Below, in pieces: positions 50,310 through 59,369 of a stretch of 64,000 bases of DNA. Numbering within the stretch: the first letter of the stretch is position 1; every line of letters starts with the position of its first letter. A model generated the notes under the pieces. That model made no database searches and was not told the DNA's origin. It saw only the letters and a list, made by a program, of their open reading frames with translations. Origin of the DNA: an uncultured Alistipes sp. (GTDB taxonomy: Bacteria; Bacteroidota; Bacteroidia; Bacteroidales; Rikenellaceae); assembly GCA_947623965.1 (NCBI GenBank), contig CANQIF010000003.1, forward strand, positions 162,493 through 226,492, given 5' to 3'. A program made the translations under genes and the position numbers.

Positions 50310-53024
50310 ATGAAACGCCCGTCTTTCGCGGCCGCCTCTTTCCCGGCGGCCTTTTCGGCTGCGGCCTTTTTCGGGGCCGTTCGGCAGGCGGCCGCCTCGT
50401 TTGCGGCCTTTCTTTTTCCGGCCGGCTCGTTTGCGGCCCTCCTTTCCGGGGCTGCGGCCCTGACGCTCGCGGCCTGCGCGGCCGATCCGGCCTCCTCGAC
50501 CCCTTCGCAGCCGCTCTTCCTGCGCTACGACCGCCCTGCGGCGCAGTGGGTCGAGGCGCTGCCGCTCGGCAACGGCCGGTTGGGCGCCATGGTCTACGGC
50601 GACCCGCTGCACGACGAATTTCAGCTCAACGAGGAGACCGTCTGGGGCGGTTCGCCCTACAACAACGTCCGCCCCTATGACCGGGCGGGGCTCGACTCGA
50701 TCCGCCGGCTCCTCTTCGAGGGGCGCAACGAGGAGGCGCAGCGCCTCTGCGGCCGCTACCTCAGTGCCGAGCGGGCCAACGGCATGCCCTACCAGACGGT
50801 CGGTTCGCTGCACCTCGACTTCCGGCTGCCGGAGAGCGGGGATGACGGGGCGACAGACAGCCTTTATACCGACTATGAACGGCGGCTCGATCTCGGGTGC
50901 GCCGTCGCCGAGACCCGTTTCACGGCGGGCGGCGTCACCTACCGGCGCGAGGCCTTCACTTCGCTGGCGGACGGCCTCCTTTTGATCCGGCTGACCGCCT
51001 CCGAGCCGGGGGCGTTGACCTTCGCGGCGCGTTATACGACCCCCTACACCGAAGGGGTCGTCCGCCGGGCGTCGGGCGACCGGCTGCGGCTCGACGGACG
51101 GGCCGACGACCACGAGGGGATCGAAGGCAAGGTCCGTTTCACGGCCCTTGCGCGCATCGTGCCCGAGGGGGGCCGGATGGAGACGGCGGGCGATTCGCTC
51201 GTGTGCGTCACGGGGGCCGATGCGGCGACGATCTGCCTTTCGATCGGGACCAACTTCGTGAATTACAAGGATGTGTCGGGCGACGCGGAGGCGGCGGCCG
51301 AACGCTTCCTCGCCCGCGCCCCGCGCGACTACGACCGGGCGCTGGCGGACCATGTGCGCCGCTACCGCGAGCAGTTCGACCGTGTGCGGATCGATCTGGG
51401 CCATACGCCGCAGGAGGCCTGGCCGACCGACCGGCGCATCGCGGCCTTCGCCTCGGGCGACGATCCGCAGCTCGCGGCGCTCTACTTCCAGTTCGGCCGC
51501 TACCTGCTCATCTCGTCGTCGCAGCCCGGCGGGCAGGCGGCCAACCTGCAGGGGATCTGGAACTACCGCCGGCATGCCCCCTGGGACGGCAAGTACACGA
51601 CGAACATCAATCTCGAAATGAACTACTGGCCCGCGGAGGTCACGGCGCTCGGCGAGACGCACGAACCGATGGTGCGTCTCGTGCGGGAGTGTGCCGAGAC
51701 GGGGCGCGCGGCGGCGGCCATGTACGGCTGCCGCGGCTGGACGCTGCACCACAATACGGACATCTGGCGCTCGACGGGGGCTGTAGACGGCCCCTCGTAC
51801 GGCATCTGGCCCACCTGCAACGCCTGGTTCTGCCAGGATCTGTGGGACCGCTACCTCATGACGGCCGACCGGGCCGATCTGGAGGAGGCCTGGCCCCTGA
51901 TGCGCGAGGCGGCCCGCTTCTACTTCGACTTTCTGGTCCGCGATCCGCAGTCGGGCTACCTGCTGGTCGCCCCCTCGTTCTCGCCCGAGAACCGGCCGGC
52001 GCTCGAGGGGCGCGAGCGCTTCTCGGTGGTGGCCGGCACGACGATGGACAACGAGCTCGTCGCCGATCTGCTGCTCAACACGGCCGAGGCGGCGCGCCTC
52101 ATGGAGGCCGAGCCCGCTTTCATCGACTCGCTCGAACGGCTGGCGGCCGCGCTGCCGCCGCTGCGCGTGGGGCGTTGCGGCCAGCTGCAGGAGTGGCTCG
52201 AAGACTGGGATTCGCCGACGGACCGCCACCGCCACATCTCGCACCTCTGGGGGCTTTTCCCCGGGCGGCGCATCACGGCGGCGACACCGGAGCTGATGGC
52301 GGCCGCACGCCGCACGCTCGAACAGCGCGGCGACCACTCGACGGGGTGGTCGATGGGGTGGAAGGTCTGCTGCTGGGCCCGGCTGCTCGACGGCGACCGC
52401 GCCTACAAGCTCATCACCGAGCAGCTGACCCCCACGACGGCCGAGTCGGGGCAGGCGGGCGGCACCTATCCCAACCTCTTCGACGCCCATCCCCCCTTCC
52501 AGATCGACGGCAACTTCGGCTGCACGGCGGGGATCGCCGAACTCTTCGTGCAGAGCCATGCCGGGGCCGTGCATCTGCTTCCCGCACTGCCTGCACGCTG
52601 GCGCGAGGGAACGGTCGAGGGGCTGCGCTGCCGCGGCGGCTTCGTCGTGGAGCACCTCGCCTGGCGCGACGGCCGGCTGACCGAGGCGGTGATCCGCTCG
52701 ACGGCGGGCGGCGCGCTGCGCCTGCGGACGGAGGTGCCGCTCGCAGGGGAGCGGCCGGTCGATGCGGCGGTGCCGACCGGGAATCCGCTGCTGCGGCCCC
52801 AGCGGCTGCCGGTGTTCGAGGTGGCAGCATCTGCAGCGGCTGGAGCTGGGGCGGCTGGGGTTTCGGCTTCGGCCGGGGTTGCTGAAGCTGGGACTGCGGG
52901 GGCCGAGGCTGGGGTTTTGGCCGAGGCTGGGGCGCCCGGGGTGACGTACGAGCTGCCGGAGTGGTACGAATACGAGGTGCCGACCGTGGCCGGCCGGAGC
53001 TATACGTTCCGGGCGGAGCGGTAG
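50310..53024 (+). CDS. GH95 alpha-L-fucosidase-type glycoside hydrolase
   Basis: 904 residues. GH95 enzymes remove alpha-1,2-linked fucose (some act on L-galactose) with inversion. Motifs run [20 protein letters not shown] (N-terminal beta domain), [20 protein letters not shown] and EMNYWPAE (the two catalytic Asn region), SPENRPA (acid region), and [18 protein letters not shown] with the conserved Asp. The N-terminus is an unusually long Ala/Phe-rich leader of about 55 residues ending in LTLAAC, which looks like a lipobox. Near the C-terminus (about 835-880) an Ala/Gly-rich repeat interrupts the last beta-domain. It starts 5 bp after DUF3098. The substrate is probably host or plant fucosylated glycan. 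Confidence 0.9.
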   Translation: MKRPSFAAASFPAAFSAAAFFGAVRQAAASFAAFLFPAGSFAALLSGAAALTLAACAADPASSTPSQPLFLRYDRPAAQWVEALPLGNGRLGAMVYGDPLHDEFQLNEETVWGGSPYNNVRPYDRAGLDSIRRLLFEGRNEEAQRLCGRYLSAERANGMPYQTVGSLHLDFRLPESGDDGATDSLYTDYERRLDLGCAVAETRFTAGGVTYRREAFTSLADGLLLIRLTASEPGALTFAARYTTPYTEGVVRRASGDRLRLDGRADDHEGIEGKVRFTALARIVPEGGRMETAGDSLVCVTGADAATICLSIGTNFVNYKDVSGDAEAAAERFLARAPRDYDRALADHVRRYREQFDRVRIDLGHTPQEAWPTDRRIAAFASGDDPQLAALYFQFGRYLLISSSQPGGQAANLQGIWNYRRHAPWDGKYTTNINLEMNYWPAEVTALGETHEPMVRLVRECAETGRAAAAMYGCRGWTLHHNTDIWRSTGAVDGPSYGIWPTCNAWFCQDLWDRYLMTADRADLEEAWPLMREAARFYFDFLVRDPQSGYLLVAPSFSPENRPALEGRERFSVVAGTTMDNELVADLLLNTAEAARLMEAEPAFIDSLERLAAALPPLRVGRCGQLQEWLEDWDSPTDRHRHISHLWGLFPGRRITAATPELMAAARRTLEQRGDHSTGWSMGWKVCCWARLLDGDRAYKLITEQLTPTTAESGQAGGTYPNLFDAHPPFQIDGNFGCTAGIAELFVQSHAGAVHLLPALPARWREGTVEGLRCRGGFVVEHLAWRDGRLTEAVIRSTAGGALRLRTEVPLAGERPVDAAVPTGNPLLRPQRLPVFEVAASAAAGAGAAGVSASAGVAEAGTAGAEAGVLAEAGAPGVTYELPEWYEYEVPTVAGRSYTFRAER

Positions 53025-53069
53025 GTTTCTGTGGCGATATGTGCCTGTTTGCGGTTTTTTTTGTAAGGA

Positions 53070-53710
53070 ATCGATGCCGTTAGGCATCGGCGGGCCGCAG
53101 CCTCCGCCGGGCGGAGGCCCGCAACTCCTCTGCGTCGTTGCGCCCTCCGCAGGCTGCGACCCGCAGACGAATTAGTTTTGGGTGAAGCAATCCATTTTTA
53201 ATTCTTCATTTTTCATTTTGAATTTGCGCCCGAACGGGCGTAGCAGCCCGCAGCCGCCCCCGGGCGGAGGGCTGCTCCTTGGCGTCGCAGGCCCGTCCGC
53301 TCGGCTGCGGGCTTGCCGCGGGGTCTGGTTCCCGCAGTTTTCGCCCGGCGGAAGTCCTCAACACGCGTCATGCAGGTCCGCTCGTGTAAGCCCATCCGCT
53401 CGGCTGCGGGCTTGCCGCGGGGTCTGGTTCCCGCAGTTTTCGCCCGGCGGAAGTCCTCAACACGCGTCATGCAGGTCCGCTCGTGTAAGCCCATCCGCTC
53501 GGCTGCGGGCTGGCCGCGGGTTGTAATCGGTCCGTTAAGGCCGTGCGGGCTGCAGCTTGGTGGAATTTTGTAATTCTGAATTTTGAATATTGAATTTTGA
53601 ATTTGCGGCTTCAACGAAGCCGCAGCGGACCGCAGCTTCGCCCCGCGAAGGCCCGCACTTGCGTCCGCAAAACCGCTCGTGCGGCCGCTTTGCAAGCTGC
53701 GTCCCGATAA
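53070..53710. repeat. structured intergenic repeats, cluster 7 (A, AT lead, B with 99-bp tandem, A)
   Basis: Fills the 793-bp gap between GH95 and the radical SAM gene. A at 53070-53162 has cap CGATGCC-GTTA-GGCATCG. AT lead 53192-53223. B at 53226-53312 has cap GCGCCC-GAAC-GGGCGT. Its end is extended by two perfect 99-bp copies (53302-53400, 53401-53499). AT lead 53567-53602. A at 53603-53708 has cap GCGGCTTC-AAC-GAAGCCGC and outer arms GCAGCTT/AAGCTGC. Long apparent reading frames on the minus strand here are repeat artefacts. Confidence 0.8.
53302..53499. repeat. two perfect 99-bp tandem copies
   Basis: Bases 53302-53400 are repeated exactly at 53401-53499, with a third partial start at 53500. 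Each copy begins CGGCTGCGGGCTTGCCG, the closing arm of a type B core. Because 99 is a multiple of three, all frames stay open. Confidence 0.92.
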
Positions 53711-53817
53711 CAAAGGAATGCCGGCACCGCGGGCTGCCTCCCGAAGCGGAAATGCGGCCGAGAAAAACGATACGGGCATCCGTCGGGATGTCGCGAACCA
53801 AAAAAAAAGGAAACAAG

Positions 53818-54591
53818 ATGACAGCACTTTTCGAAGAGGTGATTTTCGGCCCCGTCCATTCGCGACGGCTGGGCCTTTCGCTGGGAGTCAATCTCCTGCC
53901 CGTGCACGCCAAGCTGTGCACGTTCGACTGTGTCTACTGCGAATGCGGCTGGAACGCCGAACGTTGCGGCGACCGTCGCTTCAACGATCGGGCGATGGTC
54001 CGCGAGCGGCTCGAAGAGGTCTTGTCCGGCATGGTCGGGGCTGGAACGCCGCCCGATGTGATTACCTTCGCCGGCAACGGCGAGCCGACGCTGCACCCCG
54101 ATTTCGAGGGGGTGATCGCTGACACGATCGCCTTGCGCGACCGTCTTTGCCCGTCGGCGAAGATCTCGGTCCTCTCGAACGCCACGCAGCTGCACCGCGA
54201 GGAGGTCTGCCGGGCGCTCGACCGGGTCGACAACAACATCCTCAAGCTCGATTCGGCCTTCAACGAGACGGTGCGGCGGATCAACCGACCGCAGCAGCCG
54301 GCTTACACGGTGGACGGAACGGTCGGGCGGCTCGAACGTTTCGCTGGCCGCTTCATTCTCCAGACGATGTTCCTGCGCGGCGTATGCGACGGCGCGCCGA
54401 TCGACAATACGACCGAGGAGGAGGTGTCGGCCTGGCTGCGGCTGGTCGAACGGCTGCGGCCGCGTCAGGTGATGGTCTACTCGCTCGATCGCGATACCCC
54501 CTGTCAGACCCTCGAACGGGTGCCGCGCGAGGAGCTGCAGCGGATCGCCGACCGCGTCGAGGCGCTCGGAATCGCCTGCTCGGTGGCCTGA
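53818..54591 (+). CDS. radical SAM protein of unknown substrate
   Basis: 257 residues. The radical SAM cysteines are C-x3-C-x2-C in KLCTFDCVYCECGWN, and the SAM-binding GNGEPTLHPDFEG motif follows at about residue 80. The start block GPVHSRRLGLSLGVNLLP is typical of the short COG0731-like radical SAM proteins found in anaerobes. There is no extra C-terminal cluster domain. The start at 53818 (MTALFEE) sits after an AAAAAAAAGGAAACAAG leader, a good binding site. It stands alone, with a repeat cluster upstream and a terminator downstream. Substrate unknown. Confidence 0.85.
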   Translation: MTALFEEVIFGPVHSRRLGLSLGVNLLPVHAKLCTFDCVYCECGWNAERCGDRRFNDRAMVRERLEEVLSGMVGAGTPPDVITFAGNGEPTLHPDFEGVIADTIALRDRLCPSAKISVLSNATQLHREEVCRALDRVDNNILKLDSAFNETVRRINRPQQPAYTVDGTVGRLERFAGRFILQTMFLRGVCDGAPIDNTTEEEVSAWLRLVERLRPRQVMVYSLDRDTPCQTLERVPREELQRIADRVEALGIACSVA

Positions 54592-54657
54592 CGGTCTCTC
54601 CGCGATGAAGTGCATCGCAGAAATCTGCACGGCGGGAGTCTCTTCTGATCTGCTTGC

Positions 54658-54694
54658 GAACGTCCCTCTTCTCGGGGCGTTCGGCTTTTTTTTT
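54658..54694 (+). terminator. rho-independent terminator of the radical SAM gene
   Basis: Stem GAACGTCCC (54658-54666) pairs with GGGGCGTTC (54674-54682) with one G-T pair; GGC and a T9 run (54686-54694) follow, then a G9 tract (54695-54703). Confidence 0.82.
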
Positions 54695-54705
54695 GGGGGG
54701 GGGAC

Positions 54706-55266
54706 TTATTCGGCGGGGGCGTTGTGTGCTTCGCTCCGAGTGGCGGCGGGGTGGTCGACGAAGAGCAGGCGTGAGGTGGCGTAGCCGCGGTTGCGTGCGA
54801 GTTGCAGAATGCGGTTGGTGGTCTCGATATCGAGGAGGGGCGTGCGCGAAAGAATCCACAGAAAACGGGGCGAGCGGCTGCCGATCAGCATCCAGTCGTA
54901 GTTGTCGCCGATCTCCAGCACGTTGTAATCCGAATAGAAAAACCAGAAGAACGAGACGCGGAGCCGTCCCGGCGTGCGGGTCGTGTGCGCCTTGCCGAGG
55001 GCTCGCTTGCGCTGGCCCGTGCGGTCGTGCGTACCGCGGTTCTCGACACGGATCGAACCGTCGGGCCGAAGCGTGTAGTCGGTTTCGACCGCTTCGAGAT
55101 TGCGTTCGAAGCGGTGATCGAAACGGGCGATTTCGTACCAGTGACCCAGGAAACGGTCGAGATCGAGCGACGGGACGGTGGTCCGGTCGATACAGTCGGC
55201 GGCCGGCGAGCAGACGACGCACGTCAGCAGCAGAACGAGCAGCAGAAGGATAAGCACGATTTTCAT
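54706..55266 (-). CDS. lipocalin family protein (Blc-like)
   Basis: 186 residues. A very hydrophobic N-terminus (MKIVLILLLLVLLLTCVVC) looks like a lipoprotein or membrane signal. The lipocalin signature is clear: DRFLGHWYEIARFDHRFERN (G-x-W-Y-E-I-A-R) near residue 38, then YTLRPDGSIRVENRG, VLEIGDNYDWMLIGSRS and a closing helix (NRILQLARNRGY). Bacterial lipocalins of the Blc type bind fatty acids or lysophospholipids in the envelope. The start at 55266 is the ATG before the hydrophobic run. It stands alone and converges with the radical SAM gene. Confidence 0.87.
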   Translation of the reverse strand: MKIVLILLLLVLLLTCVVCSPAADCIDRTTVPSLDLDRFLGHWYEIARFDHRFERNLEAVETDYTLRPDGSIRVENRGTHDRTGQRKRALGKAHTTRTPGRLRVSFFWFFYSDYNVLEIGDNYDWMLIGSRSPRFLWILSRTPLLDIETTNRILQLARNRGYATSRLLFVDHPAATRSEAHNAPAE

Positions 55267-55365
55267 AGCGGGCTCTTCGCTGCACGGATCGTGCCAGGGG
55301 GTTGCGGAGGTGCAAATTTGACGTCGATAGATGTTAGCTGCCTGTTTTGGAATGGAAGATCGCCT

Positions 55366-56044
55366 GCAACCTCGATGCCGCAGGCATCGGCGGGCCGGAA
55401 CCCGAGGTAGGATAGGGCCGCAGTATAGCCGAGGATGTCGTTTCGGCAATCGTTGTGTAGTGTGTGGAACCGGTCCGTCAGGACCGTGCGGGCCACAGCC
55501 TCCCGGTGGCGGAGGCCCGCAGTTCGTATCCGAACTTGCGTGCTCTCCGCAGGCTGCGACCCGCAGACGAGTTAGTTTTGGGTGAAGCAATCTATTTTTA
55601 ATTCTTCATTTTTCATTTTGAATTTGCGCCCAAAGGGCGCAGCAGCCCGCAGCCGCCTATTTTGACGGAATAATCGTCTGTAAAATCGGTCCGTCAGGAC
55701 CGGCTGCCCGCAGCCGCCCCAGGGCGGAGAGTTGCTCCTCTACGTCGCAGGCCCGCCGCTCGGCTGCGGGTGTACTTTGCGAAAGAGTCAACCTTTTTAG
55801 AGGTCGACGGGCCGTAGCCTTCCGGCGGCGGAGGCTCTGGCCCGCAGTTCGTTGCCAATCTGCGCGTCCTCCGCAGGCTGCGACCCGAACCGGAATAATA
55901 TCCAAGCGAGCCTGGCAGCCCGTTTAATTTTGAATTTGCAGCTTCAACGAAGCCGCAGCGGGCCGCAGCTTCGCCCCGCGAAGGCCCGCTGCTCGCGTCC
56001 CACAGGTCCGCTCGTGCAGGCACTTCGCAAGCTGCGTCCCGAGT
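55366..56044. repeat. structured intergenic repeats, cluster 8 (remnant, A, B, A, A)
   Basis: Fills the 832-bp gap between the lipocalin and CPBP genes. A remnant at 55372-55400 has cap CGATGCC-GCA-GGCATCG. A at 55470-55562 has cap CGGTCC-GTCA-GGACCG. AT lead 55594-55623; bases 55559-55628 nearly repeat 53160-53229. A truncated core has cap GCGCCC-AAA-GGGCGC (55626-55640). B at 55686-55770 has cap CGGTCC-GTCA-GGACCG. A at 55790-55887 has a weaker cap (ACCT...AGGT). A at 55937-56042 has cap GCAGCTTC-AAC-GAAGCCGC. Confidence 0.78.
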
Positions 56045-56098
56045 GCATTTTGAATTTGCGACCCGAATCCGAAGCCGTGAACGAAGTTGCCGAAGGCG

Positions 56099-56866
56099 TC
56101 AGGCGGCTGTCGCCAGCATCGCCAGCGCAGGGATGTTATTGAGCATATGGGCGGCGAGCGCCCAGCCGAAGCCGAGGTTTACGCGCAGGTAGACGAAGAC
56201 GCACCCTGCGCAGGCGAGCATGAAGCAGATGCAGAGGGCGAACGGCAGGAGCGTCCAGCTCAGTCCCGGCATGGCGAAGAGATGGGCCAGTCCGAAGCCG
56301 ATCGCCGAACACCATCCTGCGGGCAGCTGCCAGGCCGGCTGCTTCGACAACCAGAACGCCTCGCTCGTCGTGCTCCAGACGACCGCTGCGACTGCTGCTG
56401 CGACGATCGCTCCGCCGCCGTAGCCGGCAAAGAGGCTCTCCGCGGGTGCCAGCCGCATGACGAGGAACCCCGCGAGCGTTCCAAGACCGATGGCGACGTG
56501 CGGCCGCCGGAACGAGAGGGCGAGGCGAAAGGCGCACTCCTCGAGCAGCGGCGCACCGACCAGCAGCATCCACCAGAGGTTCGCGCCGAAATTCTTGACC
56601 GCCACGTCGGGCATGCCGCCGAATTGAAGCGCCGCCAGCGGATCGGCACACCCTGCCAAGCTGTACAGCATCGAGGCCGCCCCGATCAACAGCCCCGACA
56701 GCAGGCGCGTCGCCACGAAGAAGCCGAGGGCGTAAAACAGCACGCGCCCCACGGATTTCGCGGGGCGTTCGTGCATGCGGGAAAGGATGAAAGGTCCCAT
56801 AGCAGGGGGGGCGATCGGCCGAACGAAGGCTCCGTCGAAGGACGGGCTGCAGAGATAGCCGGGCAT
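56099..56866 (-). CDS. CPBP-family intramembrane metalloprotease
   Basis: Up to 255 residues, with about seven membrane helices. The CPBP (Rce1/ABI) motifs are present: EE-x3-R in LLEECAFRLALS, the second His region in GFGLAHLFAM, and the third in AAHMLNNIPAL. These residues hold the catalytic site inside the membrane. Members cleave membrane substrates or prenylated peptides; no substrate is predictable here. The start is uncertain: 56866 gives an extra hydrophilic lead, while ATG 56800 (MGPFILSRM) gives a more usual N-terminus. It lies 35 bp downstream of frr, so it may be co-transcribed with it. Confidence 0.78.
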   Translation of the reverse strand: MPGYLCSPSFDGAFVRPIAPPAMGPFILSRMHERPAKSVGRVLFYALGFFVATRLLSGLLIGAASMLYSLAGCADPLAALQFGGMPDVAVKNFGANLWWMLLVGAPLLEECAFRLALSFRRPHVAIGLGTLAGFLVMRLAPAESLFAGYGGGAIVAAAVAAVVWSTTSEAFWLSKQPAWQLPAGWCSAIGFGLAHLFAMPGLSWTLLPFALCICFMLACAGCVFVYLRVNLGFGWALAAHMLNNIPALAMLATAA

Positions 56867-56901
56867 CTTTCGGAAGCGATCGTCGTCCGACGGCCGATCG
56901 G

Positions 56902-57459
56902 TCAGACGGTCATGATCTCCTTCTCCTTCTTGGCCACCAGCTCGTCGAGCTGCTTCGAGAACTTCTCGAGCAGCTTCTGCGACTGCGTTTCGCCATCCTT
57001 GGATTCATCCTCGGGCATTCCCTCTTTCTGCGCCTTCTTGAAGGCCTCCACCGCATCGCGGCGGGCGTTGCGCAGGCTGACGCGCGCCGTCTCGGCCTCG
57101 CCGCGCACCCGCTTCACCAACTCCTTGCGGCGCTCCTCCGTGAGGGGCGGCATCGTGAGGCGGATCGACTCGCCGTTGTTCGAGGGGGTCAGTCCGATGT
57201 TCGAATCGAGAATCGCCTTCTCGATCGTGCGGATGAGGTTCTTGTCCCACGGCTGGATCAGGATCGTTTTGGCATCGGGGACCGTCACGCTCGCCGCTCC
57301 CGAAACGGGCACCTGCGAACCGTAGTACTCGACCATCACGCCGTTCAGGACATTGATCGACGCCTTGCCGGCGCGGATGTTGAGCAGCTCCTCGTCGAGG
57401 TGCTCGACCGTCTTCTGCATGCGAGCGGAAGCATCGTTGAGAATCGTTTTGGTATCCAT
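56902..57459 (-). CDS. frr: ribosome recycling factor
   Basis: 185 residues, standard length. RRF with EF-G splits post-termination ribosomes. Conserved blocks are visible: ARMQKTVEHLDEELLNIRAG, YYGSQVPVSGAASVTVPDAK, IRLTMPPLTEERRKELVKRV and RDAVEAFKKAQKEGMPEDES. The C-terminal helix ends EKEIMTV. In many genomes frr follows pyrH; here pyrH lies about 1.9 kb upstream in the same direction, separated by a thioredoxin-like gene and repeat cluster 9. Confidence 0.95.
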   Translation of the reverse strand: MDTKTILNDASARMQKTVEHLDEELLNIRAGKASINVLNGVMVEYYGSQVPVSGAASVTVPDAKTILIQPWDKNLIRTIEKAILDSNIGLTPSNNGESIRLTMPPLTEERRKELVKRVRGEAETARVSLRNARRDAVEAFKKAQKEGMPEDESKDGETQSQKLLEKFSKQLDELVAKKEKEIMTV

Positions 57460-57519
57460 AATCGCTGTTTTTTGGTTATTCGCTTTGTGTGTCTGCCGCT
57501 TCGCCGCGGGGCTGGGGGC

Positions 57520-58480
57520 GTTTTTCGCACCGGACCGGTCGCGCAGCGATCGGCAGGGCTGCAGCCTTTGGCTTGGAGTGTGCTAATCTGACTATTCGCA
57601 GACGTCGGCAGCATGCGGCGGCGTTTCGGTCCTGCCGGACCGGCAGCCCGCAGTCGCCCCCCGGCTGCGGGCTTGTCTCGAATTAGGTCCAGTCCGTTAG
57701 GACCGAGCGGGCCGCAGCTTCCGGCGGCGAAGGCCCGCTACTCGCATCCGCTCGTACGGGCCCTTCGCAAGCTGCAGCCCTTTGCAAGCTTGGCCGCTTG
57801 GCTGCGGGCTTGTTGCGAGTGAAATCGAGCCAGGCATTGGCGAGCTGCCTTCGTCGATGTTTTATGCTGTACATTCGACCTCTTTAGAGGTCGGCGGGCG
57901 CAGCCTGGGGGCGGCGGAGGCCCGCAGTTCGTTGCCGAACATGCGTGCACTCCGCAGGCTGCGCCCCGTATTTCAAAGAATCTTGCATTACGCCCGCAGG
58001 GCGCAGCGGAGCGAAGCTGCGCCCCGAGCTTACTCGCGAAATCTTTTAATGTTTCATTTTTAATGGCGGTTTCATCGAAACCGCCGCAGCCCGCAGCCGC
58101 CCCCCCCGGGCGGAGGGCTGCTTCCTCGCGCTGCTCGAAAGCACGCCCGTCCGCTCGGCTGCGGGCTTGTCTCGAGTTTAGTCCGGTCCGTTAGAACCGA
58201 GCGGGCCGCAGCTTCCGGCGGCGAAGGCTCGCTCACTCGCGTCCGTTCGTAGGGGGCTTTCGCAAGCCGCGGCCCTTTGCAAGCTCGGCCGCTCGGCTGC
58301 GGGCTTGTTGCGAATGGAATCGAGCCAGGCATTGGCGAGCTGCCTTCGTCGATGTTTTATGCTGTACATTCGACCTCTTTAGAGGTCGGCGGGCCGCAGC
58401 CTGGGGGCGGCGGAGGCCCGCAACTCCTTAACAGTCGTGCGCGACCTCCGCAGGCTGCGGCCTGTATTTCAAAGAATCTT
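57520..58480. repeat. structured intergenic repeats, cluster 9 (largest cluster, with internal duplication)
   Basis: Fills the 1077-bp gap between frr and the thioredoxin-like gene. Caps with varied stems include GGTCGC-GCA-GCGATC (57537-57551), GGTCC-TGCC-GGACC (57629-57642), GTCC-GTTA-GGAC (57692-57703) and GACCTC-TTTA-GAGGTC, present twice (57876-57891, 58372-58387). A further cap is GGCGGTTTC-ATC-GAAACCGCC (58065-58085). Full A cores are at 57704-57780 (arms GCAGCTT/AAGCTGC), 58372-58472 and near 58200-58275. A full B core is at 58086-58166. The stretch 57645-57985 returns as 58140-58480 with small changes. Confidence 0.75.
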
Positions 58481-58536
58481 GAATCTTGCATTTGCGCCCG
58501 CTGCAAGCTTGGCCGCTCGCCTGCAGGCCTCCCCCG

Positions 58537-59142
58537 TTACTCGGCCGCGCCGGCCTGTTGCAGCAGCGTCTCGATCTTCGCCACGAGGGCTTCGAATTCG
58601 GCGGGTTCGTAGCCGACCGTCGCCAGCACGACGCGCCCTTCGGGATCGATCAAAAAGTTGCGCGGAATGTAGTTCGAGGCGTAACGGTCGTAAATCTTCC
58701 GTTCGGGGTCGAGCCCCATCGGGAAGGTGTAGCCCATCTTTTCGCGGAAGGCGGCCACCGCATCGCGCTCCTCCCCGCGCGAGATGGGCAGGAAGGTGAA
58801 GGGGCGCCCGGCGAAGCGGTCGATCAAATCGGCCTCGACGCGCGTCAACTCCTCGCGACAGGGCGGGCACCAGGTGGCCCAGAAGTTCAGGAGCACCACG
58901 CGGCCGCGCAGCGAGGCGAGCGAAAGCTCCGTGCCGTCGAACATCGTGACCGTGAAGTCGGGCGCCTCGGTCCCTTCGGCAACGAGGGTCGTCTCCTCGA
59001 CCGAGGGCTCTTCGCCGGCTTCCGAAGCAGGCTTGCCGCCGAAAAAGTCCGACGGCAGGCAGATGTAACCGCCGATAAGCAGGATCAACAGCAGCATGAC
59101 AGCCAGTTGCCAGGTGCTTTTCTTTTGTTTGCGATTAGCCAT
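58537..59142 (-). CDS. TlpA/ResA-like membrane-anchored thioredoxin
   Basis: 201 residues. A basic start and one membrane helix (about 11-30, WQLAVMLLLILLIGGYICLP) anchor it, leaving a thioredoxin-fold domain in the periplasm. The redox motif is W91-C-P-P-C95 in LLNFWATWCPPCREEL. The AhpC/TSA-Redoxin features APDFTVTMFDG and cis-Pro block NYIPRNFLIDPEGRVV are present. Such proteins reduce disulfides in cytochrome c maturation or folding, or act in envelope redox control. No cytochrome genes lie beside it. Start at 59142 gives a normal anchor. Confidence 0.9.
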   Translation of the reverse strand: MANRKQKKSTWQLAVMLLLILLIGGYICLPSDFFGGKPASEAGEEPSVEETTLVAEGTEAPDFTVTMFDGTELSLASLRGRVVLLNFWATWCPPCREELTRVEADLIDRFAGRPFTFLPISRGEERDAVAAFREKMGYTFPMGLDPERKIYDRYASNYIPRNFLIDPEGRVVLATVGYEPAEFEALVAKIETLLQQAGAAE

Positions 59143-59369
59143 AACAGGTTGATTTCAAACGTTTCTTTGTCGTAAGTTCCGGGACCGGCCCGCAGCCGCC
59201 CGATTCGGAAGGGTTCGCGCCGCCGACAGCCGGTCCTCGTTTGCCGGCCGCTGCCAGCCGCCTGCCGTCCGTCATCCGCCGCAACCGCCGCCGGCCGTCA
59301 TTCGTCCGCCGCGTCCGCCGTGCGCTCTCCGCTGCGTGGCTTTTTTCCCCCCCCCGGCTTGCCGCCGCG
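59143..59369. other. gap between pyrH and the thioredoxin-like gene
   Basis: A CCGCC-rich low-complexity stretch with a C9 tract (59347-59355) after TTTTTT. No repeat unit of the cluster family, no clear terminator and no gene is seen. Confidence 0.5.

Noticed and set aside
53213..53827. 204-codon minus-strand frame with repeated AAERxGLHERTC-like peptides, and similar peptides in other clusters
   Set aside because: The same peptides appear in several frames and both orientations wherever the GC-rich repeats lie, without steady start codons or binding sites. The covarying hairpins point to structure, not protein.
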